Assembly: GCA_030617125.1 (NCBI GenBank)
Contig: JAUWWA010000084.1
Coordinates: 1-7,187, forward strand
DNA from: Pirellulales bacterium
GTDB taxonomy: Bacteria; Planctomycetota; Planctomycetia; Pirellulales; Thermoguttaceae
DNA: 7,187 nt
Direction: 5' to 3'
The notes below the pieces were generated by a model, which had not been told where the DNA came from, made no database searches, and saw nothing but the letters and a program-made list of their open reading frames with translations. Positions 6,444 to 7,187 of this stretch are shown piece by piece; positions within the stretch are counted from its first letter, which is position 1; each line of letters starts with the position of its first letter. The position numbers and the translations under genes are program-made.

Positions 6444-6669
6444 CACTGCAATGTTAGGTTGAGCAGCAAGTTCTCGGCCGTCAGTCTTCTCGTTTCCCCA
6501 TTTTACCCTGATTATACCATTCGGATTGTGGGCAATCTCGCCAAAATGGGGCGGCTTTCCTGGTTGTTCCGATTTTGACGGAAGTTCCGGTCGGGCGATT
6601 TCCGATACCTCCTCTACGATGTCCCCTGGTGGAAGGTCCATATTCACCGCCCTTTGCGAGGTATTCAAG
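6444..6669 (+). other. Non-coding leader/intergenic region before the secreted-protein gene
   Basis: No gene is supported here on either strand. It separates the kinase-like gene from the next signal-peptide gene and contains a perfect 9-base inverted repeat (6496-6551), an 11-base palindrome CGGAAGTTCCG (6579-6589), and the ribosome binding site GAGG (6658-6661). Its base composition is more AT-rich than the genes around 6490-6550. A TTGACG at 6575-6580 could be a -35 box, but no good -10 box stands at the right distance. Confidence 0.5.
6496..6551. repeat. Perfect 9-base inverted repeat with inner hairpin
   Basis: CCCCATTTT (6496-6504) and AAAATGGGG (6543-6551) are exact reverse complements 38 bases apart. 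Between them GATTG (6524-6528) and CAATC (6533-6537) form an inner 5-base stem with loop TGGG. It could be a terminator for the upstream cluster, though no T-run follows, or a leader RNA structure or a protein-binding site. Function is not shown by the sequence. Confidence 0.5.
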
Positions 6670-7187
6670 ATGAAATCGATCCAATGTCTCGTTTGGAGCT
6701 TGGTTGCGGGAACTTGTACGCTGGCGGTGCTCGCCGGCGATGCTCACGGGCAAACCGAACGCTTCGGGGATTGGCAGACGCAGCCCTCGGCCAGGAGCGA
6801 CTGGTCGCAGCGGGTCCTGCGGCGCGGGGGCAATCCCCTGCGCAGCGCCCCGGCCGACTTCGTACATGCAGACCCCAATCTGCGGCAGGCCGCCGGCAAG
6901 CAGGAACTCGAGCCGGCCCCGGCTGCTAAACCCGAACCCGAAGCCGCTTTGGACATGACCTTCGTGGAGCCGGCCGAAATGCTCCCGCCTGGCATGGCTG
7001 CGGCTCGACTGCCTTGCGGCAACCGCTACGGTCGATACGACGGCTATGAAACCTATGACAACTGTTGCGACGCCTGCGGCGGCGATTGTGGTGACTGCGG
7101 CGGCTGCGGCGGATACCGCTACGGCTGTGGTGGGTGGGGATGGTGGACGAAGGAATTGACGCTGTTCGCCGGCGTACACGGCTTCAA
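6670..7187 (+). CDS. Secreted Gly/Cys/Tyr-rich protein, probable planctomycete surface or outer-membrane protein (3' end cut by window edge)
   Basis: An open frame of 172 codons that runs off the right edge. The ATG at 6670-6672 has GAGG 8 bases upstream. Residues 1-27 form a signal peptide: Lys2, hydrophobic stretch about 7-22, likely cleavage AHG|Q. Next comes a polar mature start, a Pro/Ala/Glu linker (80-93), and a segment rich in Tyr, Gly and Cys (116-155), with cysteines at 116, 132, 133, 136, 140, 143, 146 and 153. Aromatic WGWWTKELTLFAGVHGF (156-172) is the last visible part and resembles the first strand of a beta-barrel or similar outer-membrane domain. Planctomycetes have many such signal-peptide proteins with barrel domains (for example BBP7), but the visible part is too short to assign a family. 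It is separated from the polysaccharide genes by a 226-base leader, so it may be an independent unit. Confidence 0.8.
   Translation, partial: MKSIQCLVWSLVAGTCTLAVLAGDAHGQTERFGDWQTQPSARSDWSQRVLRRGGNPLRSAPADFVHADPNLRQAAGKQELEPAPAAKPEPEAALDMTFVEPAEMLPPGMAAARLPCGNRYGRYDGYETYDNCCDACGGDCGDCGGCGGYRYGCGGWGWWTKELTLFAGVHGF

Noticed and set aside
6575..6608. TTGACG as a -35 box of a promoter for the secreted-protein gene
   Set aside because: At the usual 16-18 base spacing there is no reasonable -10 box; the nearest candidate, CGATAC, is 22 bases away.
7129..7146. G-rich stretch as a possible G-quadruplex
   Set aside because: Runs are mostly of two Gs and are explained by Gly and Trp codons of the secreted protein.
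6481..7179. Minus-strand open frame (232 codons) opposite the secreted-protein gene
   Set aside because: Its Ala/Val/Thr-rich stretch is the reverse of the Gly/Cys-rich codons of the plus-strand gene, which has a signal peptide and a good ribosome binding site.

Overview
The window is GC-rich, gene-dense bacterial DNA. The gene content points to a planctomycete, probably of the Pirellulales type. The pointers are a secreted DUF1080 (3-keto-disaccharide hydrolase family) protein, an exopolysaccharide trio in which the chain-length protein, an ExeA-type ATPase and a ParA/CpsD-type ATPase are separate genes, a secreted Gly/Cys/Tyr-rich protein, and short pyrimidine-rich intergenic repeats of the TTCATCC kind. 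The taxonomic call is an inference from content; no rRNA or marker gene is present.

Left part, minus strand (1-2445). Reading leftwards: trpF (phosphoribosylanthranilate isomerase), a 237-base gap, a DUF1080 secreted protein, then ahcY (S-adenosylhomocysteine hydrolase), which is cut by the left edge. DUF1080 and ahcY are 10 bases apart and form an apparent operon; both start codons are preceded by the same 12-base sequence containing the ribosome binding site. Good sigma70-like promoters can be read upstream of trpF and upstream of DUF1080. The DUF1080-ahcY leader contains two inverted repeats that could fold in the RNA.

Right part, plus strand (2541-6443). After a 95-base divergent intergenic region come three genes of an envelope polysaccharide system: a Wzz/GumC-type polysaccharide co-polymerase with three predicted membrane segments, an ExeA/GspA-type AAA+ ATPase with a long acidic tail, and a CpsD/CapB-like P-loop protein. 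The last has Walker A, A' and B motifs but no tyrosine-rich tail and carries a five-copy 15-base in-frame tandem repeat. By analogy with Wzz/BY-kinase systems, the co-polymerase would set chain length or export in the inner membrane while the two ATPases act from the cytoplasm. No glycosyltransferase, flippase or exosortase is visible here; they could lie outside the window.

Right edge (6444-7187). A 226-base non-coding leader with a perfect 9-base inverted repeat precedes a new gene that runs off the right edge. It encodes a secreted protein with a clear signal peptide, a Pro/Ala/Glu-rich linker and a Gly/Cys/Tyr-rich segment, and is probably an outer-membrane or cell-surface protein. The best candidates for follow-up are the tail-less kinase-like protein with its variable-number-type repeat, the ATPase's acidic tail, and the structured DUF1080-ahcY leader.
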